A stretch of DNA of 64,000 nt from Saccharopolyspora erythraea NRRL 2338 (GCF_000062885.1 NC_009142.1:7987584-8051583), one strand, 5' to 3'. Numbered from the stretch's first letter, positions 53,219 through 62,791 are shown. Notes: generated from the letters alone by a model not told the origin. Translations and numbers: made by a program.

Positions 53219-53857
53219 TCACGTCGCCGCGGCGGCGGGGGTGCGCAGGAGGCGGATGCCGAGGCCGATGAAGGCGACGCCGGTGACGCGGTCGAGGACG
53301 CGGCGCACCGCGGGCCTGCCGAGGAAGCCGCGGATGCGGTCGGCCAGGACGACGAACAGGCCCCACCAGACGATGCCGAACGCCACCGTGATCAGGCCGA
53401 GCAGCAGGGTCTGGGGCAGGACGGGCATGCCGTCGGAGATGAACTGGGGGAGCAGGCTGACGAAGAACAGCATCGCCTTCGGGTTGGACGCGTTGGTCAG
53501 AAAGCCCTGGACGAACGCCCGGCGGTCGCGGGTGCCGTCCTCGACCGGTGCGGGGGCCGACCGCGGGGCGCCGCGGCGCGACGACCACAGGGCCTGCGCA
53601 CCGAGGAACAGCAGGTAGGCCGCGCCCACCACCTTGACCACCATGAACGCCGTCGCCGACTTCGCGAGCAGGGCCGAGAGCCCCAGCGCCGCCGCGGTGG
53701 CGTGCAGGCACACGCCGGTCAGCACGCCCGCCGCCGCGAGCCTGCCCGCGCGCCTGCTCCTGGTCGCGTACCGGAGCACGATGGCGAAGTCCGGGCCGGG
53801 TACGACGTAGGTCAGCAGCATGACCAGCAGGAAGCCCGTGAGCAGCGTCAACGACAT
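53219..53857 (-). CDS. LysE family amino-acid exporter
   Basis: A 212-residue protein with about six helices. LysE/RhtB features are VPGPDFAIVLRYATRSRRAG at the N-terminus, GVCLHATAAALGLSALL, then GFLTNASNPKAMLFFVSLLPQF. It probably exports a basic or neutral amino acid. The stop touches the HD gene stop, so no terminator fits between the convergent genes. Confidence 0.9.
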   Translation of the reverse strand: MSLTLLTGFLLVMLLTYVVPGPDFAIVLRYATRSRRAGRLAAAGVLTGVCLHATAAALGLSALLAKSATAFMVVKVVGAAYLLFLGAQALWSSRRGAPRSAPAPVEDGTRDRRAFVQGFLTNASNPKAMLFFVSLLPQFISDGMPVLPQTLLLGLITVAFGIVWWGLFVVLADRIRGFLGRPAVRRVLDRVTGVAFIGLGIRLLRTPAAAAT

Positions 53858-53929
53858 GGGAAGCAGAGTAGGCGGCAGCGGACGGCCGTCTCCACCGATT
53901 TTCCCGCCGTGCCAACGGAATTCGGGGCG

Positions 53930-54313
53930 TCAGCCGGGCCAGCCGCACACCGCCGCGGCGACCACCACGCCGAGCACTCCCGCCCCGATGCCGGCGAGCA
54001 CCGTCGTGACCGCGTTGAGCGCCGACAGGAGCCGCGCGCCCTCGGTGAACAGCCGCACGGTCTCGTAGCCGAAGGTGCTGTAGGTGGTCAGGGAGCCGCA
54101 GAACCCCACGCCCACGAGGAGCTGCACCGCCGGCGCCTGCACGCCGGAGAGCGCGGCGCCGGTGAGCACGCCGAGCACGAACGAGCCGACGACGTTCACC
54201 GTCAGCGTCCCGAACGGGAAGACCGCGTCGTGCCTGCGCTGGATCCAGCGGTCGAGAAGGAACCGCACGCACGCGCCGACCGCTCCACCCACCGCGACCA
54301 GCACGAACGTCAC
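53930..54313 (-). CDS. crcB: Fluoride channel CrcB/Fluc, second copy
   Basis: A 127-residue four-helix protein. The Fluc signatures [29 protein letters not shown] and [15 protein letters not shown] are present, including the Asn and the central TTYSTF motif. Fluc dimers expel F- ions. The GTG start overlaps the DUF190 stop by four bases (GTGA). With the copy at 54659-55087 it could form a heterodimer, as in two-gene Fluc systems. Confidence 0.92.
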   Translation of the reverse strand: MTFVLVAVGGAVGACVRFLLDRWIQRRHDAVFPFGTLTVNVVGSFVLGVLTGAALSGVQAPAVQLLVGVGFCGSLTTYSTFGYETVRLFTEGARLLSALNAVTTVLAGIGAGVLGVVVAAAVCGWPG

Positions 54314-54651
54314 GTTTCCTCCTCACGGCCGCCGACGACCACCTCGACGTGCTCCAGCAGCACCAATCCCCCGGCGACCAGTTCGCGGAGCTGCGGCAGG
54401 AAGTCCCGGATCCGCTGCTCGGTGTCGACGATGACCACCGCGACCGGCAGGTCCTCGCTCAGCGAAAGAACCCGCGTGGTGTGGATCGCCGAGGACGCGC
54501 CGAAGCCCTCCACGCCCCGGAAGACCGAGGCGCCGGCCAGTCCGGCGCGATGGGCGCGCCGGACGATCTCGTGGAACAGCGGCCGGTGCTCGTAGGTGTC
54601 GGCCTCGCTTATGAGCGCGGTGAGCCGCAGCGCGCTGCCGTCGAGCCCCAT
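54310..54651 (-). CDS. DUF190 domain protein
   Basis: A 113-residue PII-like protein. [44 protein letters not shown] is the DUF190 signature. Members are widespread next to CrcB, and a regulatory role on the fluoride channel is likely but not shown here. It sits between two crcB genes, seven bases after one and overlapping the other. Confidence 0.9.
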   Translation of the reverse strand: MGLDGSALRLTALISEADTYEHRPLFHEIVRRAHRAGLAGASVFRGVEGFGASSAIHTTRVLSLSEDLPVAVVIVDTEQRIRDFLPQLRELVAGGLVLLEHVEVVVGGREEET

Positions 54652-54658
54652 ACGCTCC

Positions 54659-55087
54659 TCACCTCCTCCAGCCGGTGCAGACGCGGGCGAACACGACCCC
54701 GGCGACGACGGCCGCGAGCGCGGCGACCACCGTCGCGCCCAGGTAGACCAGCGCGAGGCCGGGCCGATGGTCGACGACCAGGTGCACGGCGTCGGCTACG
54801 TAGGTGGAGAACGTCGTGAACCCTCCGAGCACGCCCACACCGAGGAAGGGGCGTACCAGCCGGTGCGTGCTGACCACCTCGGTGATGACGAACATGAGCA
54901 CCCCGATGGCGAAGCAGCCCACCACGTTGACGCTCAGCGTCGACCACGGTCCCGGCCACGCCAGCCCGGCGCCGTAGCGCAGCAGCGAGCCGAGGGCGCC
55001 GCCGAGCGCGACCGCGCCCAGCACGTCCCAGCTCGCCCCGGCCGGGCGCCACCGCGCCTGCCGCGGGAACGCCGGCTGCTCGGTCAT
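54659..55087 (-). CDS. crcB: Fluoride channel CrcB/Fluc, first copy
   Basis: A 142-residue four-helix protein with [32 protein letters not shown] and [16 protein letters not shown]. It starts with ATG 55087, overlapping the phosphotransferase stop (ATGA). It shares the key Asn and TTFSTY motif with the second copy but is only distantly similar overall, which suits a heterodimeric Fluc pair. Confidence 0.92.
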   Translation of the reverse strand: MTEQPAFPRQARWRPAGASWDVLGAVALGGALGSLLRYGAGLAWPGPWSTLSVNVVGCFAIGVLMFVITEVVSTHRLVRPFLGVGVLGGFTTFSTYVADAVHLVVDHRPGLALVYLGATVVAALAAVVAGVVFARVCTGWRR

Positions 55088-55881
55088 GCGCCTCCAACCG
55101 CCGCCCGGGTGCGCACCCAGGCCGTCGCCTGCAACTCCCGCAGGAGCCGGAACGGCTCCAGCTCCCCATCATCACCCCCGTAGGCGCGCAGCGCCTCGGC
55201 GCCGTCGAGCCTGCCGGTACCGCGCATGACGGCCAGGTCCCATGAGACCGGGGCGGTGCAGGACTCCTCGAAGTCGGTCCACGTCCACGTGCCTCCCGCG
55301 CGCACCAGGTTGCGCGGGTGCGCGTCGCCGTGCACGCGCTGCACCGGGCGCACCGCGGTCACCTCGGGCACGATCCGCTCCAGCGTCCGCGCCATCTCCA
55401 GGTCGTCGCGGGTGGCGAAGGGGCTGCGCAGGAACGCCTCGACGTCTCCGATCGGCACGTCCAGCGCCGGTGTCGGGGCGGGGTGGTCCCGCAGGGCTTC
55501 GTGCAGCTCGCGCAGGCGGGTGCCGAACTCGGCCGCGCCGGGCAGGCCTTCCGAGATCGCCGGCAGCGGTTCCCAGAAGCTCACCCGCAGGCCGTCGTGG
55601 TGGTGCGGCCCAGGCGGCAGGACCGCGCTGGGCCGCACCGCGGGAACCCCGCGCTCGGCCAGGAACGACGTGACCGCGATCTCGCGCGCGACCAGACCGT
55701 CCACATCGGAGCGGAGCACGGCCGGGACCAGGACCACCCTGGCGACCACCGGTGCCGGATCGAGCCGGACGACCACGTTGTAGCCGGCGGCCAGCACGAC
55801 CGGCTCGGACACCCGCACCCCGTGCGCCGCCGCGGCACCGACCGCCGCACGGACCGCTCTCTGCACGCCGTACCCCGCCAT
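55084..55881 (-). CDS. Aminoglycoside phosphotransferase-like kinase
   Basis: A 265-residue protein of the APH/choline kinase superfamily. The catalytic loop is HGDAHPRNLVRAGG and the metal-binding DFE follows (WTDFEESCTAP). The N-terminal ATP-binding part is weaker but VLAAGYNVVVRLDPAPVVARVV is in the expected place. Substrates may be small alcohols or drugs. It overlaps crcB1 downstream and follows the MerR gene by 18 bases, so it belongs to a mixed operon with fluoride channels. Confidence 0.85.
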   Translation of the reverse strand: MAGYGVQRAVRAAVGAAAAHGVRVSEPVVLAAGYNVVVRLDPAPVVARVVLVPAVLRSDVDGLVAREIAVTSFLAERGVPAVRPSAVLPPGPHHHDGLRVSFWEPLPAISEGLPGAAEFGTRLRELHEALRDHPAPTPALDVPIGDVEAFLRSPFATRDDLEMARTLERIVPEVTAVRPVQRVHGDAHPRNLVRAGGTWTWTDFEESCTAPVSWDLAVMRGTGRLDGAEALRAYGGDDGELEPFRLLRELQATAWVRTRAAVGGA

Positions 55882-55899
55882 CCGCGCATCCTCGCAGGG

Positions 55900-56670
55900 C
55901 TACGCCCCCGCGCGGTTCGCGTTTGCGATGATCGCGTCGCGGACGAACACCGCCAGACCGGGCGCGATCTCGTCGTAGGTGGCGGTGAAGCGCTCGTCCG
56001 ACACGTACATCTCGCCCAGGCCGCGGTGGATCTCGTACGTGCAGTCGTAGCACCACTTCGTGATGTGGGCGCGGTGCTGCTCGGCCAGGTCCATCGCCCG
56101 CTCGCTGTCGGGCGCGACGCCGTCGGTGAACGCCTCGGCCAACGCCGTGCCGATGGCCTGCTGCGACTCCATGAACCGCGCCCAGTCCTGCTTGGTGTAG
56201 GACTTCATCCGCTCCTGCGACTGCTTGTACGCGTCCGTGCCGCCCCAGCGCTGTTCGGCCTCCTCCGCGTAGTCGTCGGGGTCGAAGTCCCCGAACAGCT
56301 CGAACTTCTCCTCCTGCGTCAGGTTGACGCCCATGTCACTCGCCTCCAGCTCGCGTTCCACCGCCGCGAGCATCCGCCGCAGCCGCTCGATCCGGCCGAG
56401 CAACGCGTGCTGCTGCCGCCTCAGGTGATCCTTGGCGTCACCGTCGGCGAGGATGCCCGCGATTTCGTCGAGGCCGAAGCCGAGCTCCCGGTAGAACAGG
56501 ATCCGGCGCAGCCGGTCCAGGTCGCCGTCGGAGTAGCTGCGGTAGCCCGCGCGCGTCCGGCGGCTCGGCACCAGCAGCCCGACCTCGTCGTAGTGGTGCA
56601 GCGTCCGCACCGTCACTCCCGACAGCCGGGCCACCTCGCCCACCGAGTAGCTCACTTCGCCCACCTCCAC
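55900..56670 (-). CDS. MerR family regulator with TipA-type ligand domain
   Basis: A 256-residue regulator. The N-terminus SYSVGEVARLSGVTVRTLHHYDEVGLLVPSRRTRAGYRSYS is the DNA-binding part. The C-terminal half (KFELFGDFDPDDYAEEAEQRWGGTDAYKQSQERMKSYTKQDW) is a TipAS-like domain, known in TipAL for covalent capture of thiopeptide antibiotics. A TTGACC box (56703-56708) and an imperfect CCTCACG-N3-CGTGGGG dyad lie upstream. It heads an operon with a kinase and the fluoride channels. Confidence 0.88.
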   Translation of the reverse strand: MEVGEVSYSVGEVARLSGVTVRTLHHYDEVGLLVPSRRTRAGYRSYSDGDLDRLRRILFYRELGFGLDEIAGILADGDAKDHLRRQQHALLGRIERLRRMLAAVERELEASDMGVNLTQEEKFELFGDFDPDDYAEEAEQRWGGTDAYKQSQERMKSYTKQDWARFMESQQAIGTALAEAFTDGVAPDSERAMDLAEQHRAHITKWCYDCTYEIHRGLGEMYVSDERFTATYDEIAPGLAVFVRDAIIANANRAGA

Positions 56671-56897
56671 GGCTCCGAGCCTGCGGCCCCACGCGACGTG
56701 AGGGTCAACCTGAATTCCGGCGGTGGCCGCACGGGAACCAGTGTTGCCTTGGTCACTCGCAGTGGGAGCTGCCCCTGCGGCTCCGTGGCCGCACTGTCAT
56801 CATCCAGACACGCAGAGTGAGAAAATGGCCGGTTGGAACGACTTCGGAGCACGTGGAGTTCCGGATGGCGAAGTCATGCCTGCTTCGCCACAGCACC

Positions 56898-56927
56898 TTG
56901 GCAGAAGTTACCGCCAGGTAATACCCT
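56898..56927 (+). promoter_or_regulatory. Promoter of the FadE5-like gene with operator B1
   Basis: TTGGCA (56898-56903) and TACCCT (56922-56927) are spaced 18 bases. The spacer holds TTACC-GCCA-GGTAA (56908-56921), a perfect dyad closely related to the second operator at 56931-56945. Bound protein would cover both promoter boxes. Confidence 0.75.
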
Positions 56928-56930
56928 CTT

Positions 56931-56945
56931 GTTACCGACGAGTAA
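56931..56945. promoter_or_regulatory. Operator B2, identical to the operator of the EtfD-like gene
   Basis: GTTACCGACGAGTAA, identical over all 15 bases to 37221-37235. It covers the predicted start of transcription, 61 bases before the start codon. Confidence 0.75.
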
Positions 56946-57006
56946 GGGCATGGAATCCGGGTGAGCCGGCCCCGCCCGTCCAAAGCGCGCAAGAGGGAGC
57001 CTTCGC

Positions 57007-58851
57007 ATGGGCCACTACAAGAGCAACGTCCGCGATCTGGAGTTCAACCTCTTCGAGGTGCTCAAGGTCCAGGAGCGGCTGGGAACCGGTGTTTTCGCGC
57101 AGTCCGACGAGGACACCGTGCGCGGTGTGCTCAGTGAGCTGAACGCGCTCGCGACGGGGCCGCTGGCGGAGTCCTTCGAGGAGGGCGACCGCACGCCTGC
57201 CGAGTTCGACCCCAAGACGCACTCGGTGACGCTGCCCGAGGCGTTCAAGAAGTCCTACCAGCAGGTCATCGAGGGCGAGTGGTGGCGGCTGGGGCTGCCG
57301 GACGAGCTCGGCGGCTACGGCATCCCGCCGACCGTGGTGTGGGCGGCCGCGGAGCTGATCCTCGGCTCCAACCCGGCCATCTACATGTACATGGCGGGCC
57401 CGAACTTCGCGACGATCCTCTGGAACAACGGCACCGAGGAGCAGCGCGGCTGGGCCAAGCTGATGATCGACCGCGGCTGGGGCGCCACCATGGTGCTCAC
57501 CGAGCCGGACGCCGGCTCCGACGTCGGCGCGGGCCGCACCAAGGCGGTCAGGCAGGCCGACGGCTCGTGGCACATCGACGGCGTGAAGCGGTTCATCACC
57601 TCCGCCGACCAGGACATGACCGAGAACATCATGCACCTGGTGCTGGCCCGCCCCGAGGGCGAAGGCGTGGAGACCAAGCCGGGCACCAAGGGCCTGAGCC
57701 TGTTCCTGGTGCCGAAGTTCCACTTCGACTCCGAGACCGGCGAGCCTGGCGAGCGCAACGGCGCCTTCGTGACCAACGTCGAGCACAAGATGGGCCTGAA
57801 CGCCTCGGCCACCTGCGAGCTGACCTTCGGCCAGCACGGCACGCCGGCCAAGGGCTGGCTGCTCGGCGAGGTGCACGACGGCATCGCGCAGATGTTCCAG
57901 GTCATCGAGTACGCCCGGATGATGGTCGGCACCAAGGCCATCGGCACGCTGTCCACCGGCTACCTCAACGCCCTGGACTACGCCAAGGAGCGCGTGCAGG
58001 GTGCGGACCTGACCAAGGCCACCGACAAGACCGCGCCGCGCGTGCCGATCACCAACCACCCCGACGTGCGCCGCATCCTGATGCTGCAGAAGGCCTACGC
58101 CGAGGGCCTGCGCGCGGTGTACCTCTACACCGGCACCTACCAGGACCAGGTCGCTCAGGGCAAGGGCGCGGGTGAGGACGTCGCGCTGGCCGAGGCGGTC
58201 AACGACCTGCTGCTGCCGATCGTCAAGGGCGTCGGCTCGGAGCGGGCCTACGAGATGCTGACGCTGTCGCTGCAGACCCTGGGCGGCTCCGGCTACCTGC
58301 AGGACTACCCGATCGAGCAATACATCCGGGACGCCAAGATCGACAGCCTGTACGAGGGCACCACGGCGATCCAGGCGCAGGACTTCTTCTTCCGCAAGAT
58401 CGTGCGCAACAACGGCCAGGCGCTGGGCCACCTCGCGGGTGAGATCCAGAAGTCGCTGCAGGCCGAGGGCGCCGACGAGCGGCTGAAGGAGGAGCGCGCG
58501 CTGGTCGCCGCGGCCCTGGAGGACGCGCAGGGCATGCTCGGCGCGATCTTCGGGTTCCTGACCTCGTCGCAGGAGGACGTCGACAACCTCTACAAGGTCG
58601 GCCAGCACGCGGTGACGCTGCTGCTGAGCATGGGCGACCTGCTCATCGGCTGGATGCTGCTGCGGCAGGCCGAGGTCGCGCTGGCCGCTCTCGACGCGGG
58701 CTCGTCGGCCAAGGACAAGCCGTTCTACCAGGGCAAGCTCGCCGCGGCGCGCTTCTTCGCCAAGAACGTGCTGCCGGAGCTGAAGTCCCGCCGCAAGATC
58801 GTCGAGGCCGCGGACAACTCCCTGATGGACGTCGACGTGGCGGCGTTCTGA
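57007..58851 (+). CDS. Acyl-CoA dehydrogenase, FadE5-like
   Basis: A 614-residue acyl-CoA dehydrogenase of the long (FadE5) type, which oxidises a broad range of fatty acyl-CoA thioesters and passes electrons to ETF. It has an extra N-terminal region ([14 protein letters not shown]), the FAD-binding [14 protein letters not shown] and [13 protein letters not shown], the second signature [22 protein letters not shown], and the catalytic Glu near residue 450 in [19 protein letters not shown] 57007 follows AAGAGGGAG. Its promoter holds two operators, one shared with the EtfD-like gene, so both are probably induced together during growth on fatty acids. Confidence 0.95.
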   Translation: MGHYKSNVRDLEFNLFEVLKVQERLGTGVFAQSDEDTVRGVLSELNALATGPLAESFEEGDRTPAEFDPKTHSVTLPEAFKKSYQQVIEGEWWRLGLPDELGGYGIPPTVVWAAAELILGSNPAIYMYMAGPNFATILWNNGTEEQRGWAKLMIDRGWGATMVLTEPDAGSDVGAGRTKAVRQADGSWHIDGVKRFITSADQDMTENIMHLVLARPEGEGVETKPGTKGLSLFLVPKFHFDSETGEPGERNGAFVTNVEHKMGLNASATCELTFGQHGTPAKGWLLGEVHDGIAQMFQVIEYARMMVGTKAIGTLSTGYLNALDYAKERVQGADLTKATDKTAPRVPITNHPDVRRILMLQKAYAEGLRAVYLYTGTYQDQVAQGKGAGEDVALAEAVNDLLLPIVKGVGSERAYEMLTLSLQTLGGSGYLQDYPIEQYIRDAKIDSLYEGTTAIQAQDFFFRKIVRNNGQALGHLAGEIQKSLQAEGADERLKEERALVAAALEDAQGMLGAIFGFLTSSQEDVDNLYKVGQHAVTLLLSMGDLLIGWMLLRQAEVALAALDAGSSAKDKPFYQGKLAAARFFAKNVLPELKSRRKIVEAADNSLMDVDVAAF

Positions 58852-58855
58852 CAGC

Positions 58856-58888
58856 GGGTCCGCGCGCAGGGGTGCTCCGCGCGGACCC
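58856..58888 (+). terminator. Terminator of the acyl-CoA dehydrogenase gene
   Basis: An 11-base-pair stem (GGGTCCGCGCG and its complement) with an 11-base loop, five bases after the stop. Confidence 0.75.
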
Positions 58889-58922
58889 GGCCGGTACCGG
58901 CTCACGGTGACCGGTCGCAGCA

Positions 58923-58956
58923 CGAGGCCCCTCGGCCGGCCGGCCGGGGGGCCTCG
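58923..58956 (-). terminator. Second hairpin, probably ending the BBE-type gene transcript
   Basis: A nine-base-pair stem, CGAGGCCCC and GGGGCCTCG, with a 16-base CG-rich loop, 55 bases beyond the stop of the minus-strand flavoprotein gene. Confidence 0.5.
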
Positions 58957-59011
58957 TCGCGTTCCGGAGTCTGTCTTCGACTTCGAAGCGGCGCAGCCGC
59001 AAAGACAGGAC

Positions 59012-60400
59012 TCAGCCGCCCGCCGGCGGGATCGGGTGGTTGCTGTGGAACAGCGCGTGCGGGTCGTGGCGGGCCCTCAGCTCCGTGAGGCGCCGGTAGT
59101 CGCGCGGTGCGAACGCCGAGCGCACCTGCTCCTCGTCGAGCGGACCGAAGCTGAAGTTGAGCGAGCGCCCGATTTCCTCGCCCCGCCACGGTTCGAGGGC
59201 TTCGAGGTGCGTCGCGCGCACGAGGTCTTCCTCGCCGGGTGCGACGGGGGACAGGACCCCCAGCGAGTACCCGGCGTCGCGGTGGCCGACGGCGCTCGCG
59301 GTCTTCGGCGGACGGGCCAGCGCGCCGCCGAGGTGGCGGATGCCCACCACGCACATGACCGGCGCCGACGGTCCGGCGAGCTTGGGCAGCGTGGCGAGCG
59401 CCTCGGGGTCGAGATCGGGCAGCAGCAGGTTTGCCGACCGGTACGCGTGGGCCTGGTCGGGCTCGTCGAAGACCTTGCTCGACTCGCTGAAGGGCAGCAC
59501 GCGCAGCGTGTCGCGCAAGCTCGGGCCGAGAGCGCGCAGCGGCTCGACCAGCCTGGCGCCTTCCTCCTCCGCCCCGAGGTAGGCGATCTGGATCTGAGCC
59601 ACGTGCCGACCTCGCAGCGCCTCCGGCACCACGAGCAGGTCCGGGAACGGCAGCATCGACACCGCCGAGGTCAGCTCCTCCGGCACGTCGGCCGTCCAGC
59701 GCCGCCAGGACTCCAGCACGCCGGGCACCTGCTCGACGTCGAAGTACAGACCACCGCCGTACAGCGCGTTGACCGGCACCAGGTCGATCTCCATGCCGGT
59801 GACCACGCCGAAGTTGCCGCCACCGCCGCGCAGCGCCCAGAACAGGTCGGGTTCCTCCTCGGGAGTCACGCGCCGCAGGTGCCCGTCGGCGGTGACCAGG
59901 TCGAAGCGGCGCACGTGGTCGGAGGCGAACCCGTGGCGCCGGGCCATCAGCCCGACGCCGCCGCCGAGCGTGTAGGAGACCGCGCCCACGCCTGGCGAGC
60001 TGCCCGCCAGCGGGGCTAGGCCATGCGGGGCGGCCGCGTCGATCACCTGCTGCCAGTTCGCGCCCGCCTCGACCCACGCCGTGCGGGCCCGTGGATCCAC
60101 CCGGACGTCCGACATGCGGCGGGTGCCGATCAGCACGCCGCCCTCAAGCGCCGCGTTCAGCCCGTGACCTCCAGCCTGCACCGCCACCCGCGCACCGTGC
60201 GCGGCGGCGAACCCGACCGCGGCACGGATGTCCCGCGCGTCGGTCGCACCCACGATCACGGCCGGGCGGTGCGGACCCAGGAGCTGGAACCCGGTCCGTT
60301 CGGCGTCGTACTCGGCGGCGTCCGGGGTGAAGACGGGGCCGCGCACGCGGTCGGCGAGCGAGGCGATGGCGGTGCTCAGTTCCGTTGTTGTTCCAGACAT
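59012..60400 (-). CDS. FAD-binding oxidase of the berberine-bridge-enzyme type
   Basis: A 462-residue flavoprotein. The PP-loop has the FAD-attachment His in VAVQAGGHGLN, while the usual second (Cys) anchor is Ser (GSSPGVGAVSYTLGGG), so a single covalent bond is likely. The C-terminal BBE motif is RDYRRLTELRARHDPHALFHSNHPIPP. Such enzymes oxidise sugars, lignans or polyketides. A TAGCTT box lies six bases before ATG 60400. It is divergent from the WYL regulator, with a dyad between them. Confidence 0.9.
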   Translation of the reverse strand: MSGTTTELSTAIASLADRVRGPVFTPDAAEYDAERTGFQLLGPHRPAVIVGATDARDIRAAVGFAAAHGARVAVQAGGHGLNAALEGGVLIGTRRMSDVRVDPRARTAWVEAGANWQQVIDAAAPHGLAPLAGSSPGVGAVSYTLGGGVGLMARRHGFASDHVRRFDLVTADGHLRRVTPEEEPDLFWALRGGGGNFGVVTGMEIDLVPVNALYGGGLYFDVEQVPGVLESWRRWTADVPEELTSAVSMLPFPDLLVVPEALRGRHVAQIQIAYLGAEEEGARLVEPLRALGPSLRDTLRVLPFSESSKVFDEPDQAHAYRSANLLLPDLDPEALATLPKLAGPSAPVMCVVGIRHLGGALARPPKTASAVGHRDAGYSLGVLSPVAPGEEDLVRATHLEALEPWRGEEIGRSLNFSFGPLDEEQVRSAFAPRDYRRLTELRARHDPHALFHSNHPIPPAGG

Positions 60401-60422
60401 ACCGCCAAGCTAGGGCGCGTTC

Positions 60423-60439
60423 CGGACACACCTTGTCCG
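60423..60439. promoter_or_regulatory. Dyad between the flavoprotein and the WYL regulator
   Basis: CGGACA-N5-TGTCCG in the 61-base divergent gap. It is the likely site of the WYL regulator on both promoters. Confidence 0.55.
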
Positions 60440-60461
60440 CAAGCGTGGCAGTCTCGATCGC

Positions 60462-61442
60462 ATGGACGGAGGCTCCACCCGCAAGGGCATGCCGGGACGG
60501 CTGCTGCGTCTGCTGTCCCTGCTCCAGAGCAGGCGGGAGTGGTCGGGTGCCGAGCTCGCGGACCGCCTCGGCGTCACCGACCGGACCGTGCGGCGCGACG
60601 TCGAGCGGCTGCGGGAGCTGGACTACCCGGTGCGGAGCACCACCGGCACGGCGGGCGGCTACCGGCTGGTGTCCGGCCGCGACCTCCCGCCGCTGCTGCT
60701 CGACGACGACGAAGCCGTCGCGGTGGCGATCGGTCTGGCCACGGCCGACAACCGCGGGGTGGCCGGGATCGAGGAGAGCTCGATGCGGGCGCTGGCGAAG
60801 CTGGAACAGGTGCTGCCCGCGCGCCTGCGCCCGCGGCTGGCGGCCGTAACCGGCGCGACCGCGGCGGCACCGCACCGCCATCCCACGCCGCGCGTGGACC
60901 CGGCCGTCCTGGCCGTGCTGGCCGCGTGCTGCCGGGACCGGGAGATCCTGTCCTTCGACTACCGGGGCCGCGGCGGCGAGCCGAGCGCGCGTCGCGTCGA
61001 ACCGCACCACCTGGTCACGGTCCAGGGCTTCTGGTACCTGCTCGCCCACGACCCGGACCGCGCGGACTGGCGCACCTTCCGCGTCGACCGGATCGAACGG
61101 CCCAGCCCCACCCGACGGCACCACGAACCCCGCGAGCTGCCCGCTCCGGACGCCGCGACCTACCTGACCAGGTCTTTCGCCAGCGCCCGGTACACCTACA
61201 CGGCGCGGATCAGCGTCGCGCTGCCGGCGGAGGACGTGCGGGCCGGCCTGTTCGCGCCGCTGCCCGGCGACATCGAGGACCACGGCCCCCAGCGGTGCAC
61301 CGTCCGCGTGAGCGCGGAGTCCCCGGAGCTGGTGACGCAGTACGTCGCGGCCGTCGCCGCGCTCGGCGCGGAGTACAGCCTGGACGCGCCCGGCGAGATC
61401 ACCCGCCGGGTGCGCGACCTCGGGCGCAGGCTCAGCGGCTAG
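60462..61442 (+). CDS. WYL domain transcriptional regulator
   Basis: A 326-residue regulator. The N-terminal HTH (RLLRLLSLLQSRREWSGAELADRLGVTDRTVRRDVERLREL) is DeoR-like. The WYL domain follows at about 155-250 (REILSFDYRGRGGE, GFWYLLAHDPDRADWRTFRVDRI), then a WCX tail. WYL domains sense nucleic acid or small ligands. It is divergent from the flavoprotein gene, which is its likely target. Its stop overlaps that of the next gene (CTAG). Confidence 0.9.
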   Translation: MDGGSTRKGMPGRLLRLLSLLQSRREWSGAELADRLGVTDRTVRRDVERLRELDYPVRSTTGTAGGYRLVSGRDLPPLLLDDDEAVAVAIGLATADNRGVAGIEESSMRALAKLEQVLPARLRPRLAAVTGATAAAPHRHPTPRVDPAVLAVLAACCRDREILSFDYRGRGGEPSARRVEPHHLVTVQGFWYLLAHDPDRADWRTFRVDRIERPSPTRRHHEPRELPAPDAATYLTRSFASARYTYTARISVALPAEDVRAGLFAPLPGDIEDHGPQRCTVRVSAESPELVTQYVAAVAALGAEYSLDAPGEITRRVRDLGRRLSG

Positions 61443-62791
61443 CCCACGCCGCTGCCCGGCTCGGCCTGCACCGGAGTCCGCTCCCGCGGAGCCGCGCGCA
61501 GCACGAGGACCACCAGCGCCGCGACGACCATCACCGCGCCGACCACCCACAGCCCGGCCCGCTGCGAGCCGGTGACGTCGCGCAGCGCACCGGTGATGTA
61601 GGGCGCGGCGAAACCGCTGATGTTGCCCAGCGAGTTGATCAGGGCGATGCCGCCCGCCGCCGCCGCGCCGGACAGGAAGTTGCTCGGCAGAGCCCAGAAC
61701 GTCGGCAGCGCGGCGCAGACACCGACGGCGCAGATCGTCACCGCCACCATCGCGCTGTAGGGGTTGCCCATGTACAGGGCGATGGGAATGCTGACCCCGC
61801 CCAGCAGCATCGGCAGCGCCACGTGCCACACGCGCTCGCGGGTGCGGTCGCCGTGGGCGGCCCAGATCACCATCGCGACCGCGCCGACCACGTACGGCAC
61901 CGCGGTCACCAGCCCGGACTCGACCGTCGTCATCTCGGTGCCGTACTGCTGCTCGAACCCGGCGATGATCGTCGGCAGGAAGAAGCCCAGCGCGTAGAGG
62001 CCGTAGGCGATTCCGAAGTAGACGAACGCCAGGGCGATGATCCGCGGGTGCGTCAGCGCCTTGCGCAGCGGCCAGTGGTGGCTCGCCTCGGTCTCGCGGC
62101 GCTCGGCCTCCAGCCGCTCGGTCAGCCACCGGCGCTCCTCCGGCTCGAGCCACTTCGCCTGGTCGGGGCGGTCGGTCAGGTAGAACCAGGTGGCCACGGC
62201 CAGCAGCATCGCCGGGACGCCCTCGACCACGAACATGAACCGCCAGCCCGACAGCCCGAAGACCCCTTCGCCGCTGCTGATCAGGACGCTGGAGACGGTC
62301 GCGCCGATGGCGCTGGAGACCGGCACCGCCGCCATGAACAGCGCCACCGCCTTCGCGCGCTGCGCGGCCGGGAACCAGTAGGTCAGGTACAGGATGATGC
62401 CGGGGAAGAAGCCCGCCTCGGCCACGCCGAGCAGGAAGCGCAGCACCACCAGCGTCGTCGCGTTCGGCACGAACGCCATCGCGGTGGCCACCACGCCCCA
62501 CGAGATCATGATCCTGGCCAGCCACTTGCGGGCGCCGAAGCGGTGCAGCGCGAGGTTGCTGGGCACCTCCAGCACGAGGTAGCCGAGGAAGAAGATCCCC
62601 GAGGCGAACCCGAACACGGTGGCCGTGAGCTCGAGCTCCTCGTTCATCCCGTTCGGGCCGGCGAAGCCGATGTTGACCCGGTCCAGGTAGTTGACGAAGT
62701 AGAGCAGGCAGAGGAAGGGCATGAGCCGGACCGCGACCTTGCGGACCACGCGGTTCTCCAGCCCGGGTGCGGCGGCTTCGGCGCTGTTCAC
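61439..62791 (-). CDS. MFS transporter of the ACS family
   Basis: A 450-residue transporter with twelve helices. The anion:cation symporter signature YFVNYLDRVNIGFAGPNGMNEELELTATVFGFASGIFFLGYLVLEVPSN is at the N-terminus, with LRFLLGVAEAGFFPGIILYLTYWFP after it. ACS members import organic acids such as phthalate, tartrate or hexuronates. The GTG start is at 62791. It converges with the WYL gene by four overlapping bases. Confidence 0.92.
   Translation of the reverse strand: MNSAEAAAPGLENRVVRKVAVRLMPFLCLLYFVNYLDRVNIGFAGPNGMNEELELTATVFGFASGIFFLGYLVLEVPSNLALHRFGARKWLARIMISWGVVATAMAFVPNATTLVVLRFLLGVAEAGFFPGIILYLTYWFPAAQRAKAVALFMAAVPVSSAIGATVSSVLISSGEGVFGLSGWRFMFVVEGVPAMLLAVATWFYLTDRPDQAKWLEPEERRWLTERLEAERRETEASHHWPLRKALTHPRIIALAFVYFGIAYGLYALGFFLPTIIAGFEQQYGTEMTTVESGLVTAVPYVVGAVAMVIWAAHGDRTRERVWHVALPMLLGGVSIPIALYMGNPYSAMVAVTICAVGVCAALPTFWALPSNFLSGAAAAGGIALINSLGNISGFAAPYITGALRDVTGSQRAGLWVVGAVMVVAALVVLVLRAAPRERTPVQAEPGSGVG

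Noticed and set aside
55882-55899. Fluoride riboswitch before the crcB genes
   Set aside because: The gaps between the operon genes are too short, and I found no conserved riboswitch core upstream of the MerR gene.
60144-62525. A 793-codon minus-strand frame
   Set aside because: It is an alternate frame of the MFS gene and antisense to the WYL gene.
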